64,000 bases of DNA from JANXXV01 sp038230275 (lineage in GTDB: Bacteria; Acidobacteriota; Terriglobia; Bryobacterales; Bryobacteraceae), in the NCBI GenBank assembly GCA_038230275.1, contig JBBRNO010000020.1, positions 4,860-68,859 of the forward strand, given 5' to 3'. How positions within the stretch are numbered: position 1 is the stretch's first letter; each line of letters starts with the position of its first letter. Under the pieces are notes generated by a model. The model made no database searches. It saw only the letters and a list, made by a program, of their open reading frames with translations, and was not told the origin of the DNA. The position numbers were made by a program, and so were the translations under genes. Shown piece after piece: positions 16,947 through 26,026 of this stretch.

Positions 16947-17747
16947 ATGATGTCTCGAGCCTTGCTCATTCCGGCTGTTCTTTTGTGCCTTCCCGGCGTC
17001 GGCGCGCAAACCGGCGACGCCCGGCGCATCATGGTGGAGCGGCTCCAGCAGGAAGCCGACCGCTTTATTGAAGCCGCTTCCACGGTCCAGGGAAAGGAGA
17101 CATTGACGCAAACTCAGGCACCCCGTACCCAACGCCAGATTATTTCCGAATATGGATTTCTCTCCGTGCAGCCCGGTGAACTCCATGAAATCCGCCAGGT
17201 GGAACTAGTGGATGGCAAACCAGTCAAGAAACACGGTAGCCCGCTCAAGGACCTGGCCCGGAACCTGACCGCCGCGGACGATCAACAGCGCCGCAAACTG
17301 CTCGAGAGTTTTGAAAAACATGGATTGCGCGGTGTTGCCGTCGATTTCGGACCAGTGATCCAAATGTTTTCCACCCAGAAGATCCAGAAATTCGAGTTTA
17401 TCTTTCAACGCATGGATCGTCTCAATGGTACTCCGGTGGCTATCTATCGGTTTGAGCAGATAGACGGCGCCGGCGGACTAACAATTTACTCCGACGGAAA
17501 ACCCATCCACCAGAAACTTCGCGGCGAAGTGTGGGCCTTGCCCGCCGACGGTACACCCGCTCGAATTGTGCTCGATTCGGAATTTGACGAAGGAAAGAGC
17601 AAGATGCGCGACGTCACTTTCGTAGACTATAGCCCCAGCGATTTTGGTGCTCTTCTGCCCTTGACCGTCGGACACCGGCAATTCCGCGATCGCACCGTTC
17701 TGGTTCAGGATCTATTCCGCTATTCCGGTTACCACAACGCGCAATGA
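16947..17747 (+). CDS. secreted protein of unknown function
   Basis: The product is 266 residues from ATG 16947 (a second ATG follows at once). An open frame extends nearly 100 codons upstream but is the antisense of acpP, so it is rejected. The N-terminus is a signal peptide (ALLIPAVLLCLPGVGAQ). The rest has no motif I recognise; it alternates charged helices (RIMVERLQQEADRFIEAAS) with strand-rich segments (FEFIFQRMDRLNGTPVAIYRFEQ). The ending resembles outer-membrane or periplasmic lipoprotein-carrier type folds only vaguely. The stop overlaps the esterase start by four bases. Confidence 0.75.
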   Translation: MMSRALLIPAVLLCLPGVGAQTGDARRIMVERLQQEADRFIEAASTVQGKETLTQTQAPRTQRQIISEYGFLSVQPGELHEIRQVELVDGKPVKKHGSPLKDLARNLTAADDQQRRKLLESFEKHGLRGVAVDFGPVIQMFSTQKIQKFEFIFQRMDRLNGTPVAIYRFEQIDGAGGLTIYSDGKPIHQKLRGEVWALPADGTPARIVLDSEFDEGKSKMRDVTFVDYSPSDFGALLPLTVGHRQFRDRTVLVQDLFRYSGYHNAQ

Positions 17748-18373
17748 AGACCATCTACCTGCATGGTTTCGCCTCGGGCCCGCTCTCGCGCAAGGCGCAG
17801 TTCTTTCACCAGCGATTTGCGGAGTGCGGCCGGGAACTGGAAATCCCCGCCATGGATGAAGGCGATTTTGAAGGACTTACCATCACTCGGCAGTTGAGCC
17901 TGGTAGAGCGCATCGCCGGCGGCGACCCTGTCCAGTTGATCGGCTCCAGCTTGGGTGGCTATATCGCCGCTCTCTACGCCGCACGGCACCCGGAGGTGGC
18001 GAAGTTGGTGCTGCTCGCCCCCGCCTTCTATTTCCCGCAACGTTGGTTGCAAACCCTGGACCCCGAAAAAACCGCCGCCTGGCAGCGCGATGGAAAAATC
18101 GGCGTCTTCCACTATTCCGAAGGAACCACTCGCAACATTGGATATCAACTGGTGACGGACGCAGAAGGGTTTGAGCCCGCGCCAAACGTCACCCAACCAA
18201 CGCTCCTCTTTCACGGCCTGAAAGACGATGTTGTGCCAGCCGCGTATTCGGAGGAGTTCGCCGCGGCCCATCCCGCCAACGTGATCCTGCGGCTCCTGGA
18301 CTCCGGACACGAATTGACAGATGTGCTCGAACGAATCTGGCTGGAAGCCGAAGGTTTCCTAATCCACTTCTGA
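17744..18373 (+). CDS. small alpha/beta hydrolase, YqiA-type esterase
   Basis: The 209-residue cytoplasmic protein has the oxyanion segment YLHGFASGPLSRKA at the start, the nucleophile elbow GSSLGG with Ser69, the acid Asp in HGLKDDVVP, and the base His in DSGHELTD. Length and layout fit the YqiA/UPF0227 esterase group, which splits short acyl esters in vitro; the physiological substrate is unknown. It overlaps the upstream secreted-protein gene by four bases and precedes the aldolase gene by 38 bases. Confidence 0.85.
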   Translation: MKTIYLHGFASGPLSRKAQFFHQRFAECGRELEIPAMDEGDFEGLTITRQLSLVERIAGGDPVQLIGSSLGGYIAALYAARHPEVAKLVLLAPAFYFPQRWLQTLDPEKTAAWQRDGKIGVFHYSEGTTRNIGYQLVTDAEGFEPAPNVTQPTLLFHGLKDDVVPAAYSEEFAAAHPANVILRLLDSGHELTDVLERIWLEAEGFLIHF

Positions 18374-18411
18374 TAAACTAGTGGACCTGAAATAAAAGAC
18401 TTCAGTAGACT

Positions 18412-19299
18412 ATGACCACATTGCAAGGCATTTACCCCATCCTGGCCACCACTTTTCACGAAGATGGCAGCATCGATTTCGAGAGCCAGGCCAGTCTGGT
18501 GGATTACCTGTTGGCGGCCGGGGCACACGGACTAGGTCTGTTCGGCAACGCCAGCGAAGGCTACGCTCTGATGGGTGATGAGCGAGTGGAACTCCTGCAC
18601 GCCATTGTCAAACAAGTGAACGGCCGCATTCCCCTGGTGGTCAGCAGCGGCCACACCGGCACCGATGCCGCGGTGAAGTTGAGCCGGGAGGCACAAGACC
18701 TGGGTGCAAGCGCGCTGATGGTTCTGCCACCATATTTTCTAAAAACCGATGGCGACGGCCTGATGTTCTATTACGAAGAGATTAGTAAGGCTATCGGCAT
18801 CCCGATCATGGTGCAGGACGCGCCGCTGCTGACTCAGGTCCCCATGCCGGCGGCATTGCTGGCGCGCATGGGCAAAGAGATTGAGCACGTCAAGTACGTG
18901 AAGGTGGAGGCTCCGCCTACGGCGCCCAAGATCACCAGCCTGCTCAACGCGGCCTCGGGATCATTAGTCTTGTTTGGCGGCTTGAATGGCCAGTTCTTCC
19001 TGGAGGAGATGGAACGCGGCGCGCGCGGCACCATGCCCGGCAGCGATATGACCGCGCTCTATGTGCAAGTCTGGAACACCTTTCAGGCCGGCGATAAGGA
19101 ATGCGCCTGGGAACTCTTCACGCGGATGCTGCCGTTGATGCGCTTCGAATTGCAACCCGGCATGGGCGTCTCGGCAATGAAACACAATCTGGCGGCGGCA
19201 GGCGTAATCAAGAGCACCCGCGTTCGCCATCCCACCGCCTCGCTCGCTGCCGAAAGCTTGCATGAACTCGAAGGACTCCGCGCGCGGCTGGCGCAATGA
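18412..19299 (+). CDS. DapA-family (dihydrodipicolinate synthase-like) aldolase
   Basis: The 295-residue TIM-barrel lyase has LFGNASEGYALMGDER, HTGTDAAVKLSREAQDLGASALMVLPPYF, and a Schiff-base lysine at about residue 164 in YVKVEAPP. The tyrosine usually found in the YNVP segment of the family is missing; the segment here reads MVQDAP. Because it overlaps an enolase-superfamily dehydratase gene by four bases, the likely role is cleavage of a 2-keto-3-deoxy sugar acid rather than lysine synthesis. The exact substrate cannot be told. Confidence 0.85.
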   Translation: MTTLQGIYPILATTFHEDGSIDFESQASLVDYLLAAGAHGLGLFGNASEGYALMGDERVELLHAIVKQVNGRIPLVVSSGHTGTDAAVKLSREAQDLGASALMVLPPYFLKTDGDGLMFYYEEISKAIGIPIMVQDAPLLTQVPMPAALLARMGKEIEHVKYVKVEAPPTAPKITSLLNAASGSLVLFGGLNGQFFLEEMERGARGTMPGSDMTALYVQVWNTFQAGDKECAWELFTRMLPLMRFELQPGMGVSAMKHNLAAAGVIKSTRVRHPTASLAAESLHELEGLRARLAQ

Positions 19300-20471
19300 A
19301 GATCCGGTCCGTAGAGGCGTTTGCGATTCGGATCGCGCGCGACATCGCAGCGGCCACCGGACTGGCTGGATCCCCCACCGTTCTGGCCGGCGGCAAGGGC
19401 GACTATCGATGGTCGGAAGCTTACCCCGCGCTCTACTCCACCAATTTTGAAACGGCGCTGATCAAAGTGACCATGGAATCCGGCCTGGTGGGTTGGGGCG
19501 AAGCGCAGGCTCCACTGGCTCCGGAAGTGGCCTGCACGATTGTGCGGCTGCTGCTGGAACCCGTGCTGGTAGGTCAGGAAGTGGACGGCACCATCGCCGG
19601 CATCGAACAACTTTGGATGAAGATGTATTCCACCATGCGCGTTCGCGGGCAGACGGGCGGGTTCATGCTCGACGCCATCAGCGGCGTGGATATCGCGCTA
19701 TGGGATATCGCGGGAAAGATGGCGGGGCGGCCAATGAGCCACCTGATCGCGGGCGAAAATGCATGCCGGCACGTACCCGCCTACATCAGCGGGTTGGCCG
19801 GAGCGAATAAACTGGATGCAGCCCGGCCCTATGCGGACCAAGGCTTCACCTTGTTCAAGCTGTTCCACGATGCGGACTGGCGCTCGTTACTTCATTCCGT
19901 GGACCACTTGCGCAAAGCAGGTCTCGGTGTAGCCGTGGACGCACTCTGGCGGCTGGAACCCGGCACGGCAATAGACATGGCCCTGGAACTCGATCCGCTG
20001 CGCGTGCACTGGCTGGAGGCGCCACTCCCGCCCGAAGATCCAGTAGCCCACACGGTGCTGCGGCGTGCCGTTGAAACGCCCATCGCCATTGGAGAAAGCT
20101 ACCGCACTTGCTTCGAACTGAAGACGTTCATCCTGGCGCGCGCGATGCAGATCATCCAGCCTGATTTAGGCCGCTGCGGCATCACCGAAGGATTGCGCAT
20201 CGCGGCAATGGGCGGTGATCACGGCATGAAAATCGTTCCGCACGTCAGCATCGCCATGGGTCCGCAGGTGGCCGCCGCGGTGCATTTCGCGGCAGCCGTG
20301 CCAAACTGTAGTTTGCTTGAGTACAATCCGAGCGTCCTGGCGATGGCTAATCTATTCTTGCGGGAGCCGCTCGTCATGCGAGATACGGGCTATGCCGTTC
20401 CACAAACACCGGGGCTGGGGATCGAGATGGATGAAGATCGCCTTAGTGCCGTTGTTTCTCGCAGTGGGTAG
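19296..20471 (+). CDS. mandelate racemase/muconate lactonising-type enzyme (enolase superfamily)
   Basis: The 391-residue protein has the enolase-superfamily capping domain and barrel. Metal ligands are Asp215 (VAVDALWR), Glu241 (WLEAPLPPED) and Glu267 (IAIGESYR). The His-Asp dyad of the mandelate racemase group is present as Asp290 (IIQPDLGRCG) and His316 (IVPHVSIA). The KxK lysine pair is altered to KLF at 188-190. This fits a sugar-acid dehydratase, consistent with the DapA-like aldolase encoded just upstream. The gene overlaps the next one by 41 bases. Confidence 0.88.
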   Translation: MKIRSVEAFAIRIARDIAAATGLAGSPTVLAGGKGDYRWSEAYPALYSTNFETALIKVTMESGLVGWGEAQAPLAPEVACTIVRLLLEPVLVGQEVDGTIAGIEQLWMKMYSTMRVRGQTGGFMLDAISGVDIALWDIAGKMAGRPMSHLIAGENACRHVPAYISGLAGANKLDAARPYADQGFTLFKLFHDADWRSLLHSVDHLRKAGLGVAVDALWRLEPGTAIDMALELDPLRVHWLEAPLPPEDPVAHTVLRRAVETPIAIGESYRTCFELKTFILARAMQIIQPDLGRCGITEGLRIAAMGGDHGMKIVPHVSIAMGPQVAAAVHFAAAVPNCSLLEYNPSVLAMANLFLREPLVMRDTGYAVPQTPGLGIEMDEDRLSAVVSRSG

Positions 20472-21828
20472 TGCCGCTTCGCCGCCGCAAATAACTCCCC
20501 TCAACGATTGCCTGCAACCCGGATATCAGTGCAGCTTTAAGACTCCGCCCAGCGCGGTGGACAAGCATGTCCGCGTCGTCGTGGATGCTCAATTCTCAGG
20601 TGCGAAAGTGTGGCTGAACGGCGATCTGATCGGTGAAAACAACAGCGGCATCGCGCCGTTTGAATTCGACCTCACCCCGGCCCTCAGTACCGGCGCCACC
20701 AACAAATTGGCCATCCGTCTGGTGAAGCCCGGCATCCTTACGCGCGTCTATTTACTCACCACTGGCCGCGTGTTTCCGGTGAAGCAAACCGTAGCCGCCA
20801 CGCCGCGGCGGATCGCGGTGTCAGTGCTGGTGCGTAACACGCTCGATAACACCGCCGGCGTCCAAGTCAGCTTCGAAGTATCCATCGGCGGCATGGTGGT
20901 CGGCAGCGGCACGGCAAACTCGTCGGTCCCTCCGAATCTCACCCAATCCATCGACGCCGTCATCGCGCTGCGCCCCGAGGATGTACGGTTATGGGATCCC
21001 GATCATCCCAATCTGTACCGTCTGAGGAGCGTGATCACCAAGAGCGCCGAGGCCGTGGAGGGTAGCTACGACAGCGAATTGGAATCGACATTCGGCATCC
21101 GGACCATCGAGATTCAGGGCTCGCGGTTCCTGCTGAACGGAGAACCGCTGAGGCTGGGCGGAGCGCATCCCGCGGGTGAACCGGCCGAACAGGAATTGCG
21201 TTCCATGAAGGAAGCCGGGATGGTGTTTCAAATGGTGGACCATCCGGTTTCAACCGCAATTCTCGATTGGGCGGACCGCAACGGTCTTCTTTTAATTGAA
21301 CAGTCTGCGATGCGGAATAGGGACGCGGATCATCCCTCCGTGATCGCCTGGGCCGCCACGACGCTCAACGATTCCGTGGAAGAAAAGCGCCTGGACCCCA
21401 CCCGGCCGGTGAGCATGTTGGATTTCTTGATCGCAAGTCCGGCCTCTCTCGACAGTACGCCGCCCGGTAAGCCGATATTCCTCGATGCGATTTTCCGTCC
21501 CGAGGGAATTGCGGCCTCGTTACGCAACAATCCTCCGGTGTTCGGTGCAGCGGCAGCCGTGGCGGCTGATGACGGATGGGCGGAGCAATTTCGCCGCGTT
21601 AGGATTCAGACCATTTATCAGAAATCTGGGAACACATTCATAGAAGTCCATAACAGCGATGGCTTTCCGTCCCAGATCTTGCGTGACTACATAGTTCGCG
21701 TTGGTCCGCATACGCAGCGATTGCCCGTTCTGAGTCCTGGCGAGACCGCGACCCTGGAATTCGAACACGTGAATCCGTATCGTGTAGACGTATGCGGACC
21801 GACAGGTTTCGTGGTCGATAGCCGTTGA
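20431..21828 (+). CDS. secreted GH2-like protein, probably catalytically inactive
   Basis: The product is 465 residues from the ATG at 20431, inside the end of the dehydratase gene; a signal peptide (LVPLFLAVGSAAS) supports this start. It contains the glycoside hydrolase family 2 sugar-binding sandwich (AKVWLNGDLIGENNSG), the immunoglobulin-like domain (EDVRLWDPDHPNLYRL) and the start of the barrel (GSRFLLNGEPLRLGG, DWADRNGLLLIEQ). The usual acid/base motif HPS-x-x-x-W-x-x-x-N-E appears as HPSVIAWAATTLND, with Asp314 replacing Glu, and the nucleophile Glu region reads KPIFLDAIF. It is about half the length of full GH2 enzymes. It may be a carbohydrate-binding protein or a degenerating enzyme. 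Confidence 0.75.
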   Translation: MKIALVPLFLAVGSAASPPQITPLNDCLQPGYQCSFKTPPSAVDKHVRVVVDAQFSGAKVWLNGDLIGENNSGIAPFEFDLTPALSTGATNKLAIRLVKPGILTRVYLLTTGRVFPVKQTVAATPRRIAVSVLVRNTLDNTAGVQVSFEVSIGGMVVGSGTANSSVPPNLTQSIDAVIALRPEDVRLWDPDHPNLYRLRSVITKSAEAVEGSYDSELESTFGIRTIEIQGSRFLLNGEPLRLGGAHPAGEPAEQELRSMKEAGMVFQMVDHPVSTAILDWADRNGLLLIEQSAMRNRDADHPSVIAWAATTLNDSVEEKRLDPTRPVSMLDFLIASPASLDSTPPGKPIFLDAIFRPEGIAASLRNNPPVFGAAAAVAADDGWAEQFRRVRIQTIYQKSGNTFIEVHNSDGFPSQILRDYIVRVGPHTQRLPVLSPGETATLEFEHVNPYRVDVCGPTGFVVDSR

Positions 21829-21976
21829 TTGGGCCGTTTGAATCCAATCAGATATGAAACTCAGTATAGTGAATAGACGCGGTAGCCGTGTGCTACACTT
21901 TTTGGTAGAAATAGTGCAACGGCCATGTTTCGGTGTGCGTCTAGAGATTGGGTGACCGAAGGGTGGGTTCCAAATC

Positions 21977-22996
21977 ATGGCTGTGGATCACGAGGAAGTA
22001 CAGGAAGCGATGAGCGACGTTCGCGAAATCCGGGCCTCAATACCCGCCGACAATCTGGATCGGCTGTTAATATCTAACGTCGAAGTTCCGTGGTATCAAT
22101 CCTTTGTCGAAAACATCAAGGAGCTGATCAATCCTCCTAAACTTCCGCCACTGGAACTCACCTCAAAACCAGTTGCCGTAAAAGACATCTGGTCGCACGA
22201 CGGAAAGAAGAAATTTTCTACTCTCTATTCCATCGCATTCCACATCGGCTTGGTGGCTTTGTTGATTCTTGTGGGAACCAACAAAGCGGTGCAGCAGAAG
22301 GCGAAAGAGTCCATTTCGATTTTTGTTCCGGACTTGGCGCCCTATGAGCCGCCGATGGCGAAACAGACCAAGAAAGCGGGTGGCGGCGGTGGCGGTGGCG
22401 ACCGTTCATTGCTGCAAGCCAGCAAGGGCAAGCTCCCACGCGTGGCTCCCAAGCAGTTCACTCCTCCCATGGCGGTTGTGAATAATCCTGATCCGAAATT
22501 GGTGATGGAACCAACCATTCTGGTACAACCCAACGCCCCTTTGCCACAAGTGAATATGGCGGTGTTAGGCAATCCCCTTGGAGCGCTGGGCCCCCCTTCG
22601 AACGGGACCGGTTCGGGTGGCGGGATTGGGTCCGGACGCGGTGGCGGTGTGGGCTCTGGTAGCGGCGGCGGATTTGGCCCAGGCAGCGGCGGCGGCACCG
22701 GTGGCGGCGTCTACCGCATCGGCGGCGGCGTATCGGATCCTGTGCCCATCTTCAAGCCGGAACCTGAGTATTCGGAAGAAGCGCGCAAAGCGAAGTTTCA
22801 AGGCGCGGTGATGCTTTCCATCGTCATCGACGAAAACGGCAAGACCCGCGATGTGCGCGTCATTCGTCCGCTCGGTCTAGGCTTAGATGAGAAGGCGATC
22901 GAAGCCGTACTGAAGTGGCGCTTCAAGCCAAGCTTGAAGGATGGCCGCGCGGTGGCCGTCAGCGCCAACGTGGAAGTAAATTTCCGGCTACTGTAA
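21977..22996 (+). CDS. TonB-family energy transducer
   Basis: The 339-residue protein has an 80-residue cytoplasmic segment, one membrane helix at about 82-101 (TLYSIAFHIGLVALLILVG), a periplasmic linker with a Gly run near 127-133 and a long Gly-Ser-rich stretch near 204-250, and a TonB C-terminal domain from about 258 (PVPIFKPEPEYSEEARKAKF, VLKWRFKPSLKDGRAV). It would transmit proton-motive force to outer-membrane receptors such as the two Oar-like proteins of this window. No exbB or exbD is adjacent. The long cytoplasmic N-terminus is unusual compared with classical TonB, but this shape is common in Acidobacteriota. Confidence 0.9.
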   Translation: MAVDHEEVQEAMSDVREIRASIPADNLDRLLISNVEVPWYQSFVENIKELINPPKLPPLELTSKPVAVKDIWSHDGKKKFSTLYSIAFHIGLVALLILVGTNKAVQQKAKESISIFVPDLAPYEPPMAKQTKKAGGGGGGGDRSLLQASKGKLPRVAPKQFTPPMAVVNNPDPKLVMEPTILVQPNAPLPQVNMAVLGNPLGALGPPSNGTGSGGGIGSGRGGGVGSGSGGGFGPGSGGGTGGGVYRIGGGVSDPVPIFKPEPEYSEEARKAKFQGAVMLSIVIDENGKTRDVRVIRPLGLGLDEKAIEAVLKWRFKPSLKDGRAVAVSANVEVNFRLL

Positions 22997-23246
22997 TCGA
23001 GATCTCTTTGAGTCCCTGGACCTGCAGCAGGCTAAACTCCTATTCACCGGCGTACCCGCATGGGGCCTCCGGGTAGTAGACAATTAGTAGCCTGCCCCGA
23101 GAAAGACGCTCCGGAACACCCCGGCAATTCCTGGAACGAAATTATCCAGTGCGGCTTAGTGCTGTATCTCCTTCGAGGCCTGCGTTCGCCGTTGGCGGAA
23201 TTAGAAACAACCCGGAATCTATGCGCGCCGAAATGGAACCCGCCAT

Positions 23247-23594
23247 CTACTTCGGCTTGCATACCGCACAAGGGCAAATTTTCCGCAGATGATCGTAGGA
23301 ATAAATTCCGGTACTATGGCCGTCGTTCCAAAAGATCTGCACCGCATAGTTTCCCACCGGCTCCACGTTCGTCATCTTGATCGCCGGCTTAAACATCTGA
23401 AATGGATTGGCATCCGGCGACGCGTAGTTGGTCTTCTGCGGCTCGGTGCCATGCGCGCCGGTGCAGGATGCGCAAGGGCATTCGTCCCGCAGATAGCCCA
23501 GGCCGTAATCGCTGTGGTGCCCGTCGTTCCAATCGATCTGAATCCCTCTCGATTTGGAAATGGCAATGTGTTCCGGATCGTTACGTTCGCTCAT
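23247..23594 (-). CDS. DUF971 protein (gamma-butyrobetaine hydroxylase-like N-terminal domain)
   Basis: The 115-residue protein has the domain pattern IQIDWNDGHHSDYGLGYLRDECPCASC near the start and VQIFWNDGHSTGIYSYDHLRKICPCAVC at the end. The two CPC-x-x-C clusters are a likely metal site. Similar stand-alone proteins are annotated near iron-sulfur carrier or Mrp-type genes in other bacteria; no such neighbour is here. The relA gene lies 33 bases downstream of it on the same sense strand order (relA ends at 23628, upstream of this start), so they may be cotranscribed. Confidence 0.88.
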   Translation of the reverse strand: MSERNDPEHIAISKSRGIQIDWNDGHHSDYGLGYLRDECPCASCTGAHGTEPQKTNYASPDANPFQMFKPAIKMTNVEPVGNYAVQIFWNDGHSTGIYSYDHLRKICPCAVCKPK

Positions 23595-23627
23595 CGCTCG
23601 CTAAACTCATGATTCGCTAAACTCGGT

Positions 23628-25838
23628 CTACTGAACCCGCTCGATATCCCGCACGCCTGGAATGCGGCGGATGGCGCCCGTCACTTTCTCAAGCTGGCGC
23701 TTGTCTTTGATCTCCACCGTCATTTCCACAATCGCTCCATCGCCGTTGTGCTTCTCGTCGGAACGCGCCTCCAGACTGCGAATGTTGCTGCTCTCCGCAA
23801 ATAGAATGGAGGTCAACTGATTCAGCATACCCGGCCGGTCGTCGGTGTAAATCACCATCTTCACCGGGAACTGCTCCGAAGCGCTGCGAGCCCACTCCAC
23901 TTCGATCTTCCTCTCCACTTCATACATCAGATTTTGCACATTGGAACAGTGCGTGGAGTGAACGGCAATTCCCTTCCCGCGCGTCACGTATCCCACAATC
24001 GATTCGCCGCGTATCGGGTTGCAGCACTTGGCGCGGTACACCAGCAAATCGTCGATGCCCTTGACCTTGATAACCAGATCGCCGTTATCCGCCGTTCCAT
24101 CGTGGCGGCCGTCTCCCGCGGGCGGTTGTTGCGTCTTGGCCGGCTCGGGTTCCGGCGCGCTATCGGCCACCAGTTCCGGCGCCAGCTTTTGCAAGACCTG
24201 GCGCGCTGAATACTTGCCGTAACCCAACGCCGCATGCAGATCTTCCATCTTGCTGCAGCCGTAATCGGAGGCCACGCGTTCCAAATCCGCCTTCGATATA
24301 CGGCTCAGCGCCACGCCCAGCCGCCGCGCTTCCCGCTCCAGATACTTCTGCCCGATGTCGATCGCCTTCTCGCGCTCGGTGGCGTTGATGTCGTGCTTGA
24401 TCTTGTTCCGCGCGCGCGAAGTCTTCACCAAAGCAAGCCAATCCTTGCTCGGCAAGTGCCCCGCCTGCGTCAGTATCTCAACCACATCGCCATTCTTCAG
24501 GTTGTACTTCAGCGGAACAATCCGGCCATTTACCTTCGCACCCACGCACGTGCTGCCAACATCGCTGTGAATGGCGTAGGCGAAGTCGATCGGCGTGGCG
24601 TCGCGCGGCAGAACAATCACGCGGCCCAGCGGGGTGAAGGTGTAAACCTCTTCCGGATACAAGTCCATGTTGAGCGTCGACATGAACTCACCCGGATCCC
24701 GCATCTCCTTCTGCCACTCCACCAACTGCCGCAGCCAGGCCATCCGCTGGTCGTCTTCGGCGGCGCTGGCGCCCTTCTTGCCTTCCTTATATTTCCAGTG
24801 CGCGGCAATGCCCTCTTCGGCGATGCGGTGCATCTCCTCGGTGCGGATCTGCACCTCAAACGCCAGCCCGCCCGGCCCCATCACGGACGTATGCAGCGAC
24901 TGGTAAAGGTTCGGCCGCGGAATCGCGATGAAATCTTTGATGCGCCCCGGAATCGGGTGCCATTCGTTATGGATCACTCCCAGCGCCGCATAGCAGTTTT
25001 TCACCGAGTCCGTGATGATCCGCAGCGCCAGTAAATCGTAAACCTGATCGACGGCGATCTTCTGCCGCTTCAGCTTTTGATACACCGAAAACGCCCGCTT
25101 CAGCCGCCCTTCCACACGCGCCGGAATTCCCTCACGGCCCAGCTTCAACTGGATATCATGACGGATCTGCTGCAGCGACTCCTCGTTGGCCTGCCGCCGG
25201 TTCTCCATCTCCCGCACCAGCTCCGCGTAAGCATCCGGCTCCAGATACAGGAACGACAAATCTTCCAGCTCGCCGCGGATCTTACCCATTCCCAAGCGAT
25301 GCGCGATAGGAGCGTATATATCCAATGTCTCCTGCGCGATGCGTTCCTGGCGCTCACGGGAAACACTTCCTAACGTGCGCATGTTGTGCAGCCGGTCGGC
25401 CAGTTTCACAATGATCACGCGAATGTCAGTCACCATCGCCAGCAGCATCTTGCGCATGCTCTCGGCCTGCCGTTCCTCGCGCGAGTGCAGGTTCAGCTTG
25501 CTCAGCTTGGTGACGCCATCCACACAGCGCGCCACCTCCGGTCCAAACCGCTTGCGGATCTCCTCCAGACTGACTGAGGTATCTTCCACCACATCGTGCA
25601 GCAGTCCTGTCTGCAGACAGATCATGTCCATCTGCATGTCCGCCAGAATCAGCGTGACGGTCACTGGGTGAACCATGTAAGGCTCGCCCGAATCCCTGAT
25701 CTGGGTTTTGTGATGTTCGGCGGCGAAGACGTAGGCGTCGTGCAGCGGCGCAAGATCTTCCTGCGGGCGCAATGCCCGGACCTTCGCCTCCAGTTCGCTG
25801 TAAAGTTGATCTACCGGCAAGAGAACTCTATCTAACAC
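23628..25838 (-). CDS. bifunctional (p)ppGpp synthetase/hydrolase
   Basis: The 736-residue Rel/SpoT protein begins at GTG 25838. The HD hydrolase domain shows His57 (PYMVHPVTV) and the LLHDVVEDT motif at about 80-86; the synthetase region has YQSLHTSVMGPGG and the EVQIRTEEMHRIAEEGIAAHWKYKEG motif. A TGS domain (EVYTFTPLGRVIVLPRDATPIDFAYAIHS) and a C-terminal ACT domain (VKMVIYTDDRPGMLNQLTSILF) complete the full-length layout. It makes and degrades the starvation alarmone (p)ppGpp. Both catalytic halves look intact, so this is a Rel-type enzyme. Confidence 0.97.
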   Translation of the reverse strand: MLDRVLLPVDQLYSELEAKVRALRPQEDLAPLHDAYVFAAEHHKTQIRDSGEPYMVHPVTVTLILADMQMDMICLQTGLLHDVVEDTSVSLEEIRKRFGPEVARCVDGVTKLSKLNLHSREERQAESMRKMLLAMVTDIRVIIVKLADRLHNMRTLGSVSRERQERIAQETLDIYAPIAHRLGMGKIRGELEDLSFLYLEPDAYAELVREMENRRQANEESLQQIRHDIQLKLGREGIPARVEGRLKRAFSVYQKLKRQKIAVDQVYDLLALRIITDSVKNCYAALGVIHNEWHPIPGRIKDFIAIPRPNLYQSLHTSVMGPGGLAFEVQIRTEEMHRIAEEGIAAHWKYKEGKKGASAAEDDQRMAWLRQLVEWQKEMRDPGEFMSTLNMDLYPEEVYTFTPLGRVIVLPRDATPIDFAYAIHSDVGSTCVGAKVNGRIVPLKYNLKNGDVVEILTQAGHLPSKDWLALVKTSRARNKIKHDINATEREKAIDIGQKYLEREARRLGVALSRISKADLERVASDYGCSKMEDLHAALGYGKYSARQVLQKLAPELVADSAPEPEPAKTQQPPAGDGRHDGTADNGDLVIKVKGIDDLLVYRAKCCNPIRGESIVGYVTRGKGIAVHSTHCSNVQNLMYEVERKIEVEWARSASEQFPVKMVIYTDDRPGMLNQLTSILFAESSNIRSLEARSDEKHNGDGAIVEMTVEIKDKRQLEKVTGAIRRIPGVRDIERVQ

Positions 25839-25888
25839 TAGATTAACCGATGTCGCTCCCCGATCTCGCCCAATGGGCTCCTAATGCC

Positions 25889-25937
25889 CCGAAACCCTTG
25901 TCAATACGGCATTTTCGTATCGAATACCGGGTTTCGG
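25889..25937. promoter_or_regulatory. nested inverted repeat between rel and the receptor gene
   Basis: CCGAAACCC at 25889-25897 is inverted perfectly as GGGTTTCGG at 25929-25937. Inside lies ATACG-GCATTTT-CGTAT. No T-run follows on either strand. It lies in the 188-base region between the divergently read rel gene and the TonB-dependent receptor, about 90 bases before the receptor ATG, so it may act as an operator or RNA element. Confidence 0.5.
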
Positions 25938-26026
25938 TCTATTGAATTAACCGGTAATGTATGTTCAAATCCAGTCAGGGTCTTCCATCTCCCCGAAAGG
26001 GAAGGGTAGCTTTTGAAAGGGAAAAG

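Noticed and set aside
23060..23380. 106-codon plus-strand frame between the TonB and DUF2924-unrelated DUF971 genes
   Set aside because: It overlaps the DUF971 gene on the other strand and has no start signal; the 250-base gap itself shows no structure.
24234..25034. 266-codon plus-strand frame opposite the (p)ppGpp gene
   Set aside because: It is the antisense shadow of a clearly real gene in GC-rich sequence; no ribosome site and no domain-like composition.
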